Both the position numbers and the translations under genes were made by a program. A stretch of DNA of 64,000 bases from Methylophilaceae bacterium (GTDB taxonomy: Bacteria; Pseudomonadota; Gammaproteobacteria; Burkholderiales; Methylophilaceae), in contig JAOKBJ010000003.1 of assembly GCA_028244835.1 (NCBI GenBank), positions 62,001-126,000 on the forward strand. Direction: 5' to 3'. Of the stretch, positions 18,712-29,389 are shown piece by piece (position 1 is the first letter of the stretch; the number at the start of each line of letters is the position of its first letter). The notes beneath the pieces were generated by a model. It saw nothing but the letters and a program-made list of their open reading frames with translations. It ran no database searches and was not told the origin of the DNA.

Positions 18712-19626
18712 ATGAAAATTGCAATGCTTGGGCTCGGAAAGATGGGTGGGAATATGGCTACTAGACTAATAAGAAATGGACATGAAGTTGTTGGGTATGA
18801 CACTAGCCATGAGGTTGTCTCTACATTAGAAAAAACTGAGAAATTGATTCCTTCATCATCAGTTAAAGATGCAGTATCAAAGCTCGACGGTCAAAAAATA
18901 GTATGGATGATGCTACCTGCAGGCGATATTACAAAAAATCAAATTGCTGACCTAATTCCCCTTCTAAAGAAAGGGGATATTATAGTTGATGGAGGTAACT
19001 CAAACTTTAAACACAGCGTTAAGATGGGAAGCATGCTTGAGGAATATGATATTGGCTTTATGGATTGTGGGACATCTGGAGGCGTTTGGGGACTGAGTGA
19101 AGGATATTGTTTAATGGTAGGTGCTTCACTTGAAGTGGCTAAAGCCATAGAGCCCGTGCTAAAAGCATTGGCCCCAACACCACAAACTGGATGGTTACAT
19201 GTTGGCCCCGTTGGCTCAGGACACTTTACTAAAATGATTCATAATGGCATTGAATACGGAATGATGGAATCTTTTGCCGAAGGGCTTGAGCTTTTAAAAG
19301 GTAGGAAGGAGTATGCAATTGATGTAGCTGAGGTAACTGAACTTTGGCGGCATGGGTCAGTTGTTAGAAGTTGGTTATTAGATTTAACAGCTGAAGCACT
19401 TAAGGGGGATCAAGATTTAGATAAGATAGAGCCATTTGTTGCAGACTCTGGCGAAGGAAGATGGACAGCTGTAGAAGCAATTGAGCAAGGCATTCCTGCC
19501 CCAGTTTTAACTCAGGCGCTTCAGGTAAGATTTAGAAGTCAAGAAAAATCTAAAGGGTATGGTTACAAAATACTTTCTATTATGAGAAACGCTTTTGGTG
19601 GTCACGTTATGAAAAAGAAGGGATAA
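18712..19626 (+). CDS. gnd: 6-phosphogluconate dehydrogenase (decarboxylating), short type
   Basis: It oxidises and decarboxylates 6-phosphogluconate to ribulose-5-phosphate. The 304-aa protein has the Rossmann start MLGLGKMGGNMATRL, the substrate-binding DCGTSGGVWG segment and the catalytic Lys in FTKMIHNGIEYGMM. It is the short GntZ/YqeC type, not the 470-aa form, and many members of that type prefer NAD. AAAGGA lies close before the ATG. With zwf it forms the oxidative branch used by RuMP methylotrophs for cyclic formaldehyde oxidation; that role is inferred. Confidence 0.93.
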   Translation: MKIAMLGLGKMGGNMATRLIRNGHEVVGYDTSHEVVSTLEKTEKLIPSSSVKDAVSKLDGQKIVWMMLPAGDITKNQIADLIPLLKKGDIIVDGGNSNFKHSVKMGSMLEEYDIGFMDCGTSGGVWGLSEGYCLMVGASLEVAKAIEPVLKALAPTPQTGWLHVGPVGSGHFTKMIHNGIEYGMMESFAEGLELLKGRKEYAIDVAEVTELWRHGSVVRSWLLDLTAEALKGDQDLDKIEPFVADSGEGRWTAVEAIEQGIPAPVLTQALQVRFRSQEKSKGYGYKILSIMRNAFGGHVMKKKG

Positions 19627-19634
19627 GAAAATAA

Positions 19635-21086
19635 ATGGCTAATAACTCAACTTTAGTTTTATTTGGTGCAAGAGGTAATTTATCTCGTATCAAGCTAATA
19701 CCTGGATTATTTCATCTTGACGAATCAGGAAAGCTTTGTGACGACATGAAAATTTTATCTGTTGGAAGGCAAAATATATCTCAAAAGGAATGGGAAAGTG
19801 AAATAAAAGATATGCTTGAAAAGAAATTTAATAAAAAATATGATTTAAAAGTTTTTGAGCGCTTTATAAAAAGAAATATTTACCATGCAACATTGCCAGA
19901 AGATCCTGATGCATTTAAAAAATTCTCTCAATTACTCTTAAATGATGCTAGATTTCCTAAAAACTTTGCATTCTTTTTGTCAGTAAGACCTGCTGATTTT
20001 GCAAAAATAGTTGACCAATTGGCTGAAGAAAATCTACTAATTGAAGATAAATATTGGAGAAGAGTGCTGATTGAAAAACCTTTTGGAACTAATTTAAAAA
20101 GTGCTATCGATTTGCAAGCATCTATATCAAAGCACCTTAAAGAAACTCAAATTTATAGAATAGATCATTACCTAGGTAAATCAGCCTTACAGAATATCTT
20201 ATGGACTAGATTCTCAAATAGTATCTTTGAACATATGTGGAACAAGGAACATATAGATCACATACAAATAACCAATCATGAAACATTGGGTGTTGGGGAG
20301 AGGACAGAGTTTTATGATGCAACTGGTGCGCTAAGAGACATGACTCAAAGTCACTTATTGCAAATGCTTGCTCTTACAACAATGGAAAAACCAAAATCTT
20401 TTTCACCTGATGATATTAGAATAGAGAAAATAAAGCTGCTCAAATCAATTAGACCTATACCAATAGAAAAAATTGAAAAATACGCTTTTAGAGCTCAATA
20501 CAAATCAGGAAATATTGAAAAAGAAGGACATGTAAAGGGTTATCTTGAAGAGCTAGAAAATGATAAAAGTGTTGTAGAGACTTATGCAGCAATAAAGATA
20601 TTTCTTGATACCCCAAGATGGAAAGATATACCTATCTATTTAAGAACAGCCAAAAGATTAAATCAAAGTGGTACTTTTATCTCAATCAAATTTAAAAATA
20701 ATCAAGATAACAAAAAATCAGCTGATAACTGGTTAGTATTCGGTATCCAGCCTAAAGAAAGTACTTATTTTGAAATACAAACAAAAGTTCCTGGTCTTAA
20801 TGAAGTTGACTTAAGGAGTACTAAATTAGAAGGAATGAATAGACTTGATAAAGATGAAAAAATTGATGCCTACGAGACTTTAATGCTCGATTTACTTGAA
20901 GGTAATCAATCAAGGTTTCTTCATATAGATGAAGTTAAGGCTGCATGGACATTGATTGATCCTATAATCGAAAATTGGATAAACAACAAAGAAAAAATTC
21001 ATCAATACACTGCTGGAACTATAGATCCAAAAGAATCAGAAATTATTTTTGAAAATCAAAGCCAATTTTGGCGAGAGGGAAATTAA
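19635..21086 (+). CDS. zwf: Glucose-6-phosphate 1-dehydrogenase
   Basis: First enzyme of the oxidative pentose phosphate route. The 483-aa protein opens with a Rossmann segment ([15 protein letters not shown], a variant of the usual GASGDLxxRK) and has the active-site motif [13 protein letters not shown] near residue 174 with EKPFGTNL before it. It is 8 bp behind gnd and overlaps dcd by one base of the stop (TAATG). The N-terminal motif [11 protein letters not shown] lacks the usual Asp in GDL. Confidence 0.93.
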   Translation: MANNSTLVLFGARGNLSRIKLIPGLFHLDESGKLCDDMKILSVGRQNISQKEWESEIKDMLEKKFNKKYDLKVFERFIKRNIYHATLPEDPDAFKKFSQLLLNDARFPKNFAFFLSVRPADFAKIVDQLAEENLLIEDKYWRRVLIEKPFGTNLKSAIDLQASISKHLKETQIYRIDHYLGKSALQNILWTRFSNSIFEHMWNKEHIDHIQITNHETLGVGERTEFYDATGALRDMTQSHLLQMLALTTMEKPKSFSPDDIRIEKIKLLKSIRPIPIEKIEKYAFRAQYKSGNIEKEGHVKGYLEELENDKSVVETYAAIKIFLDTPRWKDIPIYLRTAKRLNQSGTFISIKFKNNQDNKKSADNWLVFGIQPKESTYFEIQTKVPGLNEVDLRSTKLEGMNRLDKDEKIDAYETLMLDLLEGNQSRFLHIDEVKAAWTLIDPIIENWINNKEKIHQYTAGTIDPKESEIIFENQSQFWREGN

Positions 21087-21652
21087 TGACTATAAAATCT
21101 GATAAATGGATAAAAAAGATGTCAGAAGAACATGGAATGATTAATCCTTTTGAGCCAAAAATGATTCGTGAAAAAGAAGGTGAAAAAATTGTTTCGTACG
21201 GAACATCAAGTTATGGATATGATATTAGATGTGCCCCTGAGTTTAAAGTTTTTACAAATATAAATAGTACAATTGTGGACCCTAAAGCATTTGATCCAAA
21301 TTCATTTGTCGAATTTAATGCTGATCATTGTATTATCCCTCCAAATTCTTTTGCACTTGCAAGAACAGTAGAGTTTTTTAAAATTCCAAGAAACGTCTTA
21401 ACAATATGCGTTGGTAAATCAACTTACGCTCGTTGTGGCATTATTGTGAATGTCACACCATTTGAACCGGAATGGGAAGGTTATGTCACCTTAGAATTCA
21501 GTAATACAACTCCATTGCCAGCAAAAATTTATGCTGGTGAAGGCTGTGCACAAGTTCTATTCTTTGAGTCTGATGAAATTTGTGAGACATCTTATAAAGA
21601 TCGTGGTGGTAAGTACCAAGGGCAAAGTGGAGTAACTTTACCTAAAATCTAA
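21086..21652 (+). CDS. dcd: dCTP deaminase
   Basis: It deaminates dCTP to dUTP, feeding thymidylate synthesis. The 188-aa protein shows [13 protein letters not shown], the active-site segment [34 protein letters not shown] (key Glu in that segment) and [11 protein letters not shown]. The start is the ATG at 21086 that overlaps the zwf stop; a frame extension upstream is only the end of zwf. thyA lies about 1 kb further on the other strand. Confidence 0.94.
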   Translation: MTIKSDKWIKKMSEEHGMINPFEPKMIREKEGEKIVSYGTSSYGYDIRCAPEFKVFTNINSTIVDPKAFDPNSFVEFNADHCIIPPNSFALARTVEFFKIPRNVLTICVGKSTYARCGIIVNVTPFEPEWEGYVTLEFSNTTPLPAKIYAGEGCAQVLFFESDEICETSYKDRGGKYQGQSGVTLPKI

Positions 21653-21731
21653 TGCCCTAAAAATAAATTACCAAAATTTAAAAATTTCAAATATAATCCT
21701 TTTTTTTAATTTTATGTAAGGAGAATTGGCA

Positions 21732-22091
21732 TTGAAATATTGGGGATATCATCTCATATTAGATTGTAAAAATGGAAATTTAAAAAAAGTAAAATCAGCT
21801 GATACTATTAAAAGCTTTGTTCAAGAACTAGTAAAAGAAATAGATATGGTAGCTTCTGGTGAACCCAACATAAAGCATTTTGCAACTCATAATGAGGATG
21901 CCGCTGGCTATAGCCTCGTGCAATTAATCGAAACATCTTCAATAACTGGTCATTTTGTAGATAAGAATGGTGATTGTTATATTGATATCTTTAGCTGTAA
22001 AGCTTTTGATATTGAAACTGCTAAAACAGTCGTTAATAAATACTTCTCTCCAGAACAAATAAAAGTAACTTACCTTACAAGACAAGCTTAG
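21732..22091 (+). CDS. S-adenosylmethionine decarboxylase-family protein, atypical active site
   Basis: A 119-aa protein of the small bacterial AdoMet decarboxylase fold. Conserved elements are GYHLILDC at the N-terminus and DCYIDIFSCK near residues 81-90. In the classical family the cleavage site is Glu-Ser in ESHxxxHTWPE and the Ser becomes the pyruvoyl group. Here the segment is ETSSITGHFVD (67-77), so a Thr sits where the Ser is expected and the following His is missing; a later His (74) and the Cys (89) remain. The TTG at 21732 is preferred since AAGGAG is 8 nt upstream; a TTG at 21726 is too close. No speE is nearby. Function as a decarboxylase is uncertain. Confidence 0.7.
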   Translation: MKYWGYHLILDCKNGNLKKVKSADTIKSFVQELVKEIDMVASGEPNIKHFATHNEDAAGYSLVQLIETSSITGHFVDKNGDCYIDIFSCKAFDIETAKTVVNKYFSPEQIKVTYLTRQA

Positions 22092-22094
22092 TAA

Positions 22095-22580
22095 TTAAAT
22101 AATCTTCTCGTATTCAATAAAGGAAAATTTTAAATTACTTTCTGAGATCAAATCTTCCCGGGCTACTTCCCTCCATTCGTTCTGAATGAAGTCTGGAAAG
22201 AATGCATCTCCTTTATAATCACCATTAACTTTTGTAACATATAAATGAGTTGCTAAAGGTAGCGAGATTGTATAAATTTGTTCCCCACCGATAATAAATA
22301 TTTCAGATGAGTCTTCGACCATAGAGATTGCTTTATCCAAAGAATTTACAACATCTACCCCATCAATTAATAAAGAATTATTTCTACTAATGACTATATT
22401 TCTTCTATCTTTTAGTGGTTTACCAATTGAATCATAGGTCTTTCTCCCCATGATTACACAATGATTTAAAGTTATTTTTTTAAAATTTTTAAGGTCCTCT
22501 GAGATATGCCAAGGCAATTGATTGTTCAAACCAATCACAAAATTTTGAGACATAGCTACAATAATTGATATTTTCGACAT
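22095..22580 (-). CDS. folA: Dihydrofolate reductase
   Basis: It reduces dihydrofolate with NADPH. The 161-aa protein has the N-terminal core ISIIVAMSQNFVIGLNNQLPWHISEDLKNFK, with Trp and the acidic catalytic residue in LPWHISED, then VIMGRKTYDSIGKPL and IFIIGGEQIY. The start overlaps the thyA stop (TGATG), so the pair is coupled: ThyA makes dihydrofolate and FolA recycles it. Confidence 0.95.
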   Translation of the reverse strand: MSKISIIVAMSQNFVIGLNNQLPWHISEDLKNFKKITLNHCVIMGRKTYDSIGKPLKDRRNIVISRNNSLLIDGVDVVNSLDKAISMVEDSSEIFIIGGEQIYTISLPLATHLYVTKVNGDYKGDAFFPDFIQNEWREVAREDLISESNLKFSFIEYEKII

Positions 22581-23374
22581 CAGACAGCGACAGGCGCTTT
22601 AATTAATGGATCTGGATTATAGTTAATCAATTCAAAATCTTCAAATTTAAATTCAAATATATCTTTTATTGAAGGGTTGATCTTCATTATAGGTAATTTT
22701 TTTGGGGATCTACCCAACTGTTCATTTACTTGATCAATATGGTTTAAATATATATGCGCATCCCCGAGAGTGTGAACAAACTCCCCACACTTTAAACCAC
22801 AAACCTGGGCAATCATTTTAGTTAAAAGTGCATAAGATGCAATATTAAAGGGAACACCCAGGAATATATCAGCACTTCTTTGGTATAACTGGCATGATAA
22901 TTTATTATCAGCAACATAAAATTGAAAAAAAGCATGGCAAGGAGGTAATTTCATATTATCAATTTCCGAGACATTCCACGCTGAAACAATTAGCCTTCTA
23001 GAATTAGGATTATTTTTTATCCCTTCAATCAAATTTTTAATTTGATCAATAGATTGGCCATCAGAGGTAGGCCAACTTCTCCACTGAGATCCATAAACAG
23101 GGCCTAAATCTCCATTTTTATCAGCCCATTCATCCCATATAGAAACACCATGATCTTTTAAATACTTAATATTAGTGTTGCCTGTAAGGAACCATAAAAG
23201 CTCATGAATTACAGATTTTAAATGTATTTTTTTTGTAGTTAGTAAAGGAAAATTACTTTCTAGATTAAATCTCAACTGATAACCAAAGGTTGATAAAGTT
23301 CCAGTGCCTGTCCTATCTTCTTTTTTAACTCCGTTATCTTTTACATAACTTAAAAGGTCTAAGTATTCTTTCAT
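22580..23374 (-). CDS. thyA: Thymidylate synthase
   Basis: It methylates dUMP to dTMP with methylene-tetrahydrofolate. The 264-aa protein has the catalytic Cys in [12 protein letters not shown], the RRLIVSAWN phosphate-binding Arg pair, and [20 protein letters not shown], all canonical for ThyA. It starts within the last bases of thrC on the same strand and is coupled to folA downstream. Confidence 0.96.
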   Translation of the reverse strand: MKEYLDLLSYVKDNGVKKEDRTGTGTLSTFGYQLRFNLESNFPLLTTKKIHLKSVIHELLWFLTGNTNIKYLKDHGVSIWDEWADKNGDLGPVYGSQWRSWPTSDGQSIDQIKNLIEGIKNNPNSRRLIVSAWNVSEIDNMKLPPCHAFFQFYVADNKLSCQLYQRSADIFLGVPFNIASYALLTKMIAQVCGLKCGEFVHTLGDAHIYLNHIDQVNEQLGRSPKKLPIMKINPSIKDIFEFKFEDFELINYNPDPLIKAPVAV

Positions 23375-24801
23375 ATTATATTGTTTGCCAAAATAAAATC
23401 TTTAACTAATGATGTTTTGTTATCAAAAACTTCGAATCTCTGATTGATTTTTTCTAAATCAACTAAGGCATCAGGTCTAACTGGTTTTTTACCAATTGCT
23501 TCTAAAACTGACTTTTCAAACTTAATTGGTAACGCAGTTTCTAAAACAAGCATTGGGGTGTCTTCTGATAAATGATCAATTGAAGCCTTAACACCATCTG
23601 CTGTATGAGTATCAATAATGACATCATATTCGTCATGAAACTTTTTAATTAAATTAATTCTATTTTTATGCTTACTTGAGGCAGAAGTAAAACCAAACTC
23701 TAAAACTTTATCCATAATTTTTTTATTAAGTTCAAAAGACCCACCATTATCTATTTGCTCCCAATAACTTCTGAGCGCAGAACTATCTCGCCCTATTAAA
23801 TCAAAAATAAATCTCTCAAAATTAGATGCTTTTGAAATGTCCATTGATGGACTTGAGGTTTGAAATGTATTTTTAGATGTTCTTGGATGATACTTTCCAG
23901 TTTGAAAAAATTCATCAAGAACATCATTTTCATTAGTAGCAACAACTAACTGTCTTATAGGTAAGCCCATCATTCTTGCAATATGGCCAGCACAGATATT
24001 TCCAAAGTTTCCTGTAGGAACAGTAAAGTCTGCAACTTCATTACTATCTTTAGTTACTGCTAGATAACCTTTAAAATAGTATACGATCTGAGCTAGAATT
24101 CTTCCCCAGTTAATTGAGTTTACAGCTCCGATATTATTATCTTTTTTAAAGTGCAGGTCATTTGAGACTGCTTTAACAATATCCTGACAATCGTCAAATA
24201 CACCCTTAACGGCAATATTGTAAATATTCTCATCGTCCAAGCTAAACATTTGAGCAGCCTGAAATGGACTCATTGTTCCATAAGGGGAAAGCATGAAGAC
24301 ATTAATACCCTTTTTACCCTTCATTGCATATTCTGCTGCGGGTCCTGTATCGCCAGATGTGGCTCCTAAAATATTTAATGTTTTATTTTTCTTAGCTAAT
24401 ACATATTCAAAAATATGACCTAAAAACTGCATAGCGATATCTTTAAAAGCTAATGTTGGTCCATTTGAAAGTGATAATAGATATAAGTTATCCTTAAGCT
24501 TTAATGTCGGAGTTATATCATTAGGGTTCTGATTGGGGCGATTATATCCAAACACATCTGCAGTATAAGTTTTATTTACAATTTCCATTAAATCATCTGC
24601 AGGGATGTCATCAATAAATTTTTCAAAGATAGAAAATGCAAGATCTTGATAAGACATTTGCCTCATCAGATCTAAATCATCTTTTGTAAATTTTGGATAG
24701 GCTTTAGGGAGATACAAACCGCCATCAGGTGCAAGGCCGCCTAATAAAACATCACAAAAATTTAATTCTGGAGACTTTCCTCTTGTAGAAATATACTTCA
24801 T
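23371..24801 (-). CDS. thrC: Threonine synthase
   Basis: PLP enzyme turning O-phosphohomoserine into threonine. The 476-aa protein shows [13 protein letters not shown] at the start, the PLP Lys in [13 protein letters not shown] near residue 113 and [17 protein letters not shown]. The length and N-terminal domain match the long proteobacterial class. It follows hom by 7 bp and overlaps thyA. Confidence 0.95.
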   Translation of the reverse strand: MKYISTRGKSPELNFCDVLLGGLAPDGGLYLPKAYPKFTKDDLDLMRQMSYQDLAFSIFEKFIDDIPADDLMEIVNKTYTADVFGYNRPNQNPNDITPTLKLKDNLYLLSLSNGPTLAFKDIAMQFLGHIFEYVLAKKNKTLNILGATSGDTGPAAEYAMKGKKGINVFMLSPYGTMSPFQAAQMFSLDDENIYNIAVKGVFDDCQDIVKAVSNDLHFKKDNNIGAVNSINWGRILAQIVYYFKGYLAVTKDSNEVADFTVPTGNFGNICAGHIARMMGLPIRQLVVATNENDVLDEFFQTGKYHPRTSKNTFQTSSPSMDISKASNFERFIFDLIGRDSSALRSYWEQIDNGGSFELNKKIMDKVLEFGFTSASSKHKNRINLIKKFHDEYDVIIDTHTADGVKASIDHLSEDTPMLVLETALPIKFEKSVLEAIGKKPVRPDALVDLEKINQRFEVFDNKTSLVKDFILANNII

Positions 24802-24808
24802 ATTTTAA

Positions 24809-26125
24809 CTATTTATTTAATTGTTCGATTCTTAGTTTAACTACTTTATTATTATTTTCAGGTAACGCCTCAATTTCATTAATTATGTTGTTAACTTCTT
24901 TTTCTATAATATTTGTTGTGACTAAGATAATATCCACTATCTCATCATCTTCTTGAATCTCTTTTTGAACCATTGCGTCTATCGAAATAGAATGTTGAGC
25001 AAAAACCTGAGTGATTTTTGCTAACACTCCTGATTCATTTTTCATTGAAAGTCTTAAGTAAAACTCAGAAGTTATATCTTCAATTGAAAGAATTTTCTTT
25101 TCTTTAATTTCACTTTTAATGAACCCCAAAATAGGGATTGTGGTTGTATTGTTTGATTCTAAATTTCTAGCTAAATCAACAATATCAGCCACAACTGCAC
25201 TAGCTGTAGGTTCTGAGCCGGCTCCAGCACCATAATATAATGTTGGCCCAACCATGTTACCCTGAACTAATACAGCATTCATAGGCCCATCTACATTTGC
25301 TACTAATCTTTTTTCTGGAATCAAGGTAGGGTGAACTCTTAATTCAACAGAATCCTTCATACATTTTGTTATTCCCAATAATTTAATCTTATAGCCAAGT
25401 TCCTCAGCGTACATAATATCTTTTTGATTTAAATTACTTATACCCTCAACATGAACAGCATCAAAATTAATAGGTATTCCAAAAGCTATTGAAGCTAAAA
25501 TTGTTATTTTATGCGCGGCATCTACGCCCTCTATATCAAATGTTGGATCTGCTTCAGCAAAACCTAATTCTTGAGCTTGTTTAAGCGCGACATCAAATGC
25601 TAAATTATTTTCTTTCATTTCGGTAAGAATGTAGTTTGTAGTTCCATTTAGAATTCCAACAACCCACTCAACCTTGTTTCCAACCAAACCCTCTCTTAAA
25701 GATTTGATGATTGGTATTCCTCCAGCAACTGCTGCTTCATAGGCTAAATTAACATTGTGCTTATTAGCTAAATTAACTAAATCTTTTCCATGCATAGCAA
25801 TTAGAGCTTTATTTGCTGTAACAACATGCTTATTATTTTTAATTGCTTCTTCAACTAAATCCTTGGAAATTCCTGTACCGCCAATTAATTCAACTACAAT
25901 ATGAATATTTTTATCTTTAACAAGATCAAAAGCATCTTCATAAATTTTAGTTTTATCGTCAACAACCTCTTTTGCTCTGTTTAAATCTTTTTCAGCTAAT
26001 GCAGAAACAACTATCTCCATTCCAGTTTTGCGAAAAATTTCAGAGAAATTTTCCTTTAGAATTTTATATGTGCCACCACCTACCGTTCCGGCACCAATTA
26101 AACCAATATTTATTTTATTTTGCAT
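24809..26125 (-). CDS. hom: Homoserine dehydrogenase
   Basis: It reduces aspartate semialdehyde to homoserine, the branch point to threonine and methionine. The 438-aa protein has the Rossmann motif IGLIGAGTVGGGTYKIL, the catalytic region ANKALIA and GILNGTTNYILTEM, and a C-terminal ACT domain from about residue 350 (LRLSMKNESGVLAKITQVF) that is likely the threonine feedback site. It is monofunctional, with no fused aspartokinase. It lies between alaA and thrC with gaps of only a few bases. Confidence 0.95.
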   Translation of the reverse strand: MQNKINIGLIGAGTVGGGTYKILKENFSEIFRKTGMEIVVSALAEKDLNRAKEVVDDKTKIYEDAFDLVKDKNIHIVVELIGGTGISKDLVEEAIKNNKHVVTANKALIAMHGKDLVNLANKHNVNLAYEAAVAGGIPIIKSLREGLVGNKVEWVVGILNGTTNYILTEMKENNLAFDVALKQAQELGFAEADPTFDIEGVDAAHKITILASIAFGIPINFDAVHVEGISNLNQKDIMYAEELGYKIKLLGITKCMKDSVELRVHPTLIPEKRLVANVDGPMNAVLVQGNMVGPTLYYGAGAGSEPTASAVVADIVDLARNLESNNTTTIPILGFIKSEIKEKKILSIEDITSEFYLRLSMKNESGVLAKITQVFAQHSISIDAMVQKEIQEDDEIVDIILVTTNIIEKEVNNIINEIEALPENNNKVVKLRIEQLNK

Positions 26126-26128
26126 TAT

Positions 26129-27343
26129 TTACTTTCTATAATCTGTTAAATATTCTGAAAATCTATCTATCGCTATCTTTAATTCATCCTCATTTGGTAG
26201 AAACACCATTCGAACATGATTATGATCATGCCAATTAAAGCCGCTTCCTTGAACCATTAATACCTTTTGCTTCTTCAAGACATCAAGTACAAATTCTTGA
26301 TCATCTTTGATTGGGTATATTTTTGGATCAAGTCTGAAAAATAAGTACATTGCTGCTGCAGGTTTAACACAAGTTACGCCTGGAATATTAGTTATCATTT
26401 CGTATGCTAACGCTCTCTGTTTAAATAAGCGGCCTGATGAAGAAACCAAATCATTTATGCTTTGATAGCCTCCTAGAGCAGTTTGAATTGCTAGCTGACC
26501 TGGAACATTTGCACATAAGCGCATCGATGCCAATATATTAAGGCCTTCTAAATAATCTTTTCCTTGTATTTTATTACCAGAAACTACAAGCCAGCCAGCC
26601 CGATATCCACAAGCACGATAATTTTTAGACAAGCCATTTAATGTTACGAATAAAACATCATCTGCTAATGATGCAATAGATGTATGCTTGTTTTCATCGT
26701 ACAAAACTTTATCGTATATTTCATCAGCAAATACGATTAAATTATTTGCTCTTGCTACTTCAATTATTTGCTCTAATAATTCATCAGAATATAATGCCCC
26801 AGTTGGATTATTTGGGTTTATAACTAATATTGCTCGTGTTTTTGATGTAATTTTACTTTTAATATCATTAATATCAGGAAACCAATTTGCTGATTCATCA
26901 CAAGTATAATGAACAGGATGACCTCCCGCCAAAGTAACTGCAGCGGTCCATAATGGGTAATCAGGTTTGGGAATAAGAACTTCATCATCATTATTAATAA
27001 GACCCTGCATAGCCATAACAATTAACTCTGAAACTCCATTTCCTAGGATAACGTCGTCTACTTCTACATTTTTAATTGATTTTTGTTGGGTATAATGCAT
27101 GATCGCTTTTCTAGGTTCAAAAAGTCCATAACTTTCTGTATATCCAGAAGATTTATTAATATTTCTAACAACATCTTGTGTTATCTCATCTGGAGCCTCA
27201 AACCCAAACTCAGCAGGGTTACCGATATTTAATTTAATAATACGATGACCTTCTTCCTCCATCTTTTTAGCATGAGCTAGAATGGGACCACGAATGTCAT
27301 AACAAACATTATCAAGCTTTTTAGATTTTAAAACAGGGATCAA
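26129..27343 (-). CDS. alaA: Alanine/glutamate-pyruvate aminotransferase, AlaA type
   Basis: Class I PLP aminotransferase, 404 aa. The PLP Lys lies in TLNGLSKNYRACGYRAGWLV near residue 240, with LVINPNNPTGALYS and VFADEIYDKVLYD before it. The N-terminus (KSKKLDNVCYDIRGPI) is typical of AlaA (YfbQ), which makes alanine from pyruvate and glutamate. The start is a TTG at 27343 and no strong ribosome binding site is seen. alaA-hom-thrC is a common betaproteobacterial run. Confidence 0.88.
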   Translation of the reverse strand: MIPVLKSKKLDNVCYDIRGPILAHAKKMEEEGHRIIKLNIGNPAEFGFEAPDEITQDVVRNINKSSGYTESYGLFEPRKAIMHYTQQKSIKNVEVDDVILGNGVSELIVMAMQGLINNDDEVLIPKPDYPLWTAAVTLAGGHPVHYTCDESANWFPDINDIKSKITSKTRAILVINPNNPTGALYSDELLEQIIEVARANNLIVFADEIYDKVLYDENKHTSIASLADDVLFVTLNGLSKNYRACGYRAGWLVVSGNKIQGKDYLEGLNILASMRLCANVPGQLAIQTALGGYQSINDLVSSSGRLFKQRALAYEMITNIPGVTCVKPAAAMYLFFRLDPKIYPIKDDQEFVLDVLKKQKVLMVQGSGFNWHDHNHVRMVFLPNEDELKIAIDRFSEYLTDYRK

Positions 27344-27398
27344 ATTATTGTCATCTCGAATGTTGAAAATTAATTGTTATCTTACCTTTCTATTAGAA

Positions 27399-27508
27399 TT
27401 AAGCCAATGTTGAAGCATAAAAAAATTAAATTAAAATGAAATTTCATCAAGTTAGAACTGATTTATTAAGATTTCTAAACGAATATATAGAAGAATAAAT
27501 TGGCTTAA
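27399..27508. repeat. 10-bp inverted repeat pair around a 20-codon open frame
   Basis: TTAAGCCAAT at 27399-27408 is matched by its reverse complement at 27499-27508. A plus-strand open frame of 20 codons (ATG at 27436, stop ending at 27498) fills the space between, ending exactly at the second arm. The gap between alaA and fabB holds nothing else recognisable. The open frame has no ribosome binding site and I do not call it a gene. Confidence 0.3.
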
Positions 27509-27523
27509 GTAGTTTTACTAAAA

Positions 27524-28747
27524 TTATAAGTTTTTGGTAGAAAAAACTAAACTTGCATTTGTTCCACCAAAGCCAAAACTGTTAGACATAGCAGTTTTTA
27601 CTTTTTGACTTAACTTCTTCCTAACAATTGGCAAACCTTCGGCGGCTGGATCAAGTTCCTTTATATTGGCTGATGCTGCTATAAAGTTATTTTCCATCAT
27701 AATTAAACTATAAATCGCCTCATTAACTCCAGCAGCCCCTAAAGCATGACCTGATAAAGACTTTGTAGATGCTATATTTGGAATCGCTCCAAATTTTCCA
27801 TCCTTAAAGACAGACTTAATTGCTTCAAGCTCTTTTGCATCTCCCACAGGAGTGCTTGTTCCATGAGTATTAATATAATCAACTGAGTCCGTTGCTTCTA
27901 AAGCTAAATTCATACAACGCTGAGCTCCTTCACCACTTGGTGCAACCATATCAAAACCATCTGAAGTTGCTCCGTAACCAGTTACTTCAGCATATATCTT
28001 TGCACCCCGACTAACGGCATGCTCATACTCTTCCAAGACTAAAATACCACCACCACCAGAAATAACAAAACCATCTCGTTTAGTATCAAAAGTTCTTGAT
28101 GCTAACTCAGGTGTTTCATTAAAATTTGATGACATTGCACCCATGGCGTCAAATAAAAAACTCATTGTCCAGTGCTCCTCCTCGGCGCCACCAGCAAAAA
28201 TAATATCTTGCTTGCCCATCTGAATTTGCTCATAAGCGTTACCAATACAATGAGCGCTAGTAGAGCAGGCAGAGCTAATGCTGTAATTAATTCCTTTAAT
28301 TCTTGCTCCCGTAGCCAAGCATGCAGTAACACCATTAGACATAGTTTTGACAACCATGTAAGGTCCAACTCTGCGAATACCTTTCTCTTTTAAAACATCA
28401 GTACTTTTAAGAACACTTTCTGTTGAGGTTCCGCCTGCCCCTACAATTAAACCTGTTCTAATATTAGAAACTTGATCTTCATTTAATTTTGCATCAGCGA
28501 TAGCTTCTTGCATTGCAATCCAAGCATAAGCATGGCCATCGGCCATAAATCTAAATAACTTACGATCAATTAACTCTTCTGTGTTCAGGTTGATAGACCC
28601 TGCCACCTGAGACCTCAGGCCTTTATCTTTATAAACCTCTTGAAAGGTAATACCAGATTTTGAGACTTTTAAGCTCTCAAACACCTCATTAACATTATTT
28701 CCTAGGCTCGATACAATTCCCATTCCAGTTATTACTACCCTCTTCAT
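27524..28747 (-). CDS. fabB: 3-oxoacyl-ACP synthase I
   Basis: Condensing enzyme of fatty acid elongation, needed for unsaturated fatty acids. The 407-aa protein has the catalytic Cys in [14 protein letters not shown] near residue 163 and two catalytic His in [11 protein letters not shown] and [12 protein letters not shown]. It is paired with fabA 16 bp upstream on the same strand, the standard anaerobic unsaturated fatty acid operon. Confidence 0.96.
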   Translation of the reverse strand: MKRVVITGMGIVSSLGNNVNEVFESLKVSKSGITFQEVYKDKGLRSQVAGSINLNTEELIDRKLFRFMADGHAYAWIAMQEAIADAKLNEDQVSNIRTGLIVGAGGTSTESVLKSTDVLKEKGIRRVGPYMVVKTMSNGVTACLATGARIKGINYSISSACSTSAHCIGNAYEQIQMGKQDIIFAGGAEEEHWTMSFLFDAMGAMSSNFNETPELASRTFDTKRDGFVISGGGGILVLEEYEHAVSRGAKIYAEVTGYGATSDGFDMVAPSGEGAQRCMNLALEATDSVDYINTHGTSTPVGDAKELEAIKSVFKDGKFGAIPNIASTKSLSGHALGAAGVNEAIYSLIMMENNFIAASANIKELDPAAEGLPIVRKKLSQKVKTAMSNSFGFGGTNASLVFSTKNL

Positions 28748-28763
28748 ATAAGTATCCCTACCC

Positions 28764-29276
28764 TTAAAAATTATCAGTTTGTATAAATAAACCTACTTTA
28801 AGATCGTTCGCTTCATAAATAACTCTTCCATCAACTTCCATTTTTGCATCAGCTATGCCCATAACCAATTTTCTCATAATGACTCTTTTGAGATCAATCA
28901 AATATGTAATTTTTTTTGCTGTTGGCAAAACTTGTCCAGCAAACTTTACCTCACCACTGCCTAATGCTCTGCCTTTACCTAATCCGCCCTTCCATCCCAA
29001 ATAAAAGCCTAATAGTTGCCACATTGCATCTAGACCAAGACAACCGGGCATAACAGGATCTGTTTCAAAATGGCATTGAAAAAACCATAGGTCTTTATTT
29101 ATATCTAATTCTGCAATAATTTGCCCGTTATTGTATTTACCGCCATCTTCAGTGATAGTTTTAATCCTATCAAACATTAGCATTGGAGGTAATGGTAATC
29201 TAGCATTACCTTCTCCAAATAATTCACCACGACCGCAAGACAATAACTCTTCATTTGTATAACTTTCTTTCTTCAT
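28764..29276 (-). CDS. fabA: 3-hydroxydecanoyl-ACP dehydratase/isomerase
   Basis: It dehydrates 3-hydroxydecanoyl-ACP and isomerises the double bond, the branch to unsaturated fatty acids. The 170-aa hot-dog protein has its catalytic His in [24 protein letters not shown] near residue 70, and the Asp of LDAMWQ. The start at 29276 is chosen because [12 protein letters not shown] matches the family N-terminus and AAGGG lies just upstream; the longer frame adds 26 unconserved residues. It diverges from mxaR with about 110 bp between. Confidence 0.95.
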   Translation of the reverse strand: MKKESYTNEELLSCGRGELFGEGNARLPLPPMLMFDRIKTITEDGGKYNNGQIIAELDINKDLWFFQCHFETDPVMPGCLGLDAMWQLLGFYLGWKGGLGKGRALGSGEVKFAGQVLPTAKKITYLIDLKRVIMRKLVMGIADAKMEVDGRVIYEANDLKVGLFIQTDNF

Positions 29277-29389
29277 AAAGCCCTTCATATTTAATGATAT
29301 TAATGATTCTGTTAGCACACAATTAGTTAGATAATATGTTAGATTAACAAGCATACATTTTCAGAAATAATTACTAGGAATATATCACA

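Noticed and set aside
29277..29354. Longer fabA starting at 29354
   Set aside because: The first 26 residues are not conserved, and AAGGG lies before the inner ATG that gives the family N-terminus.
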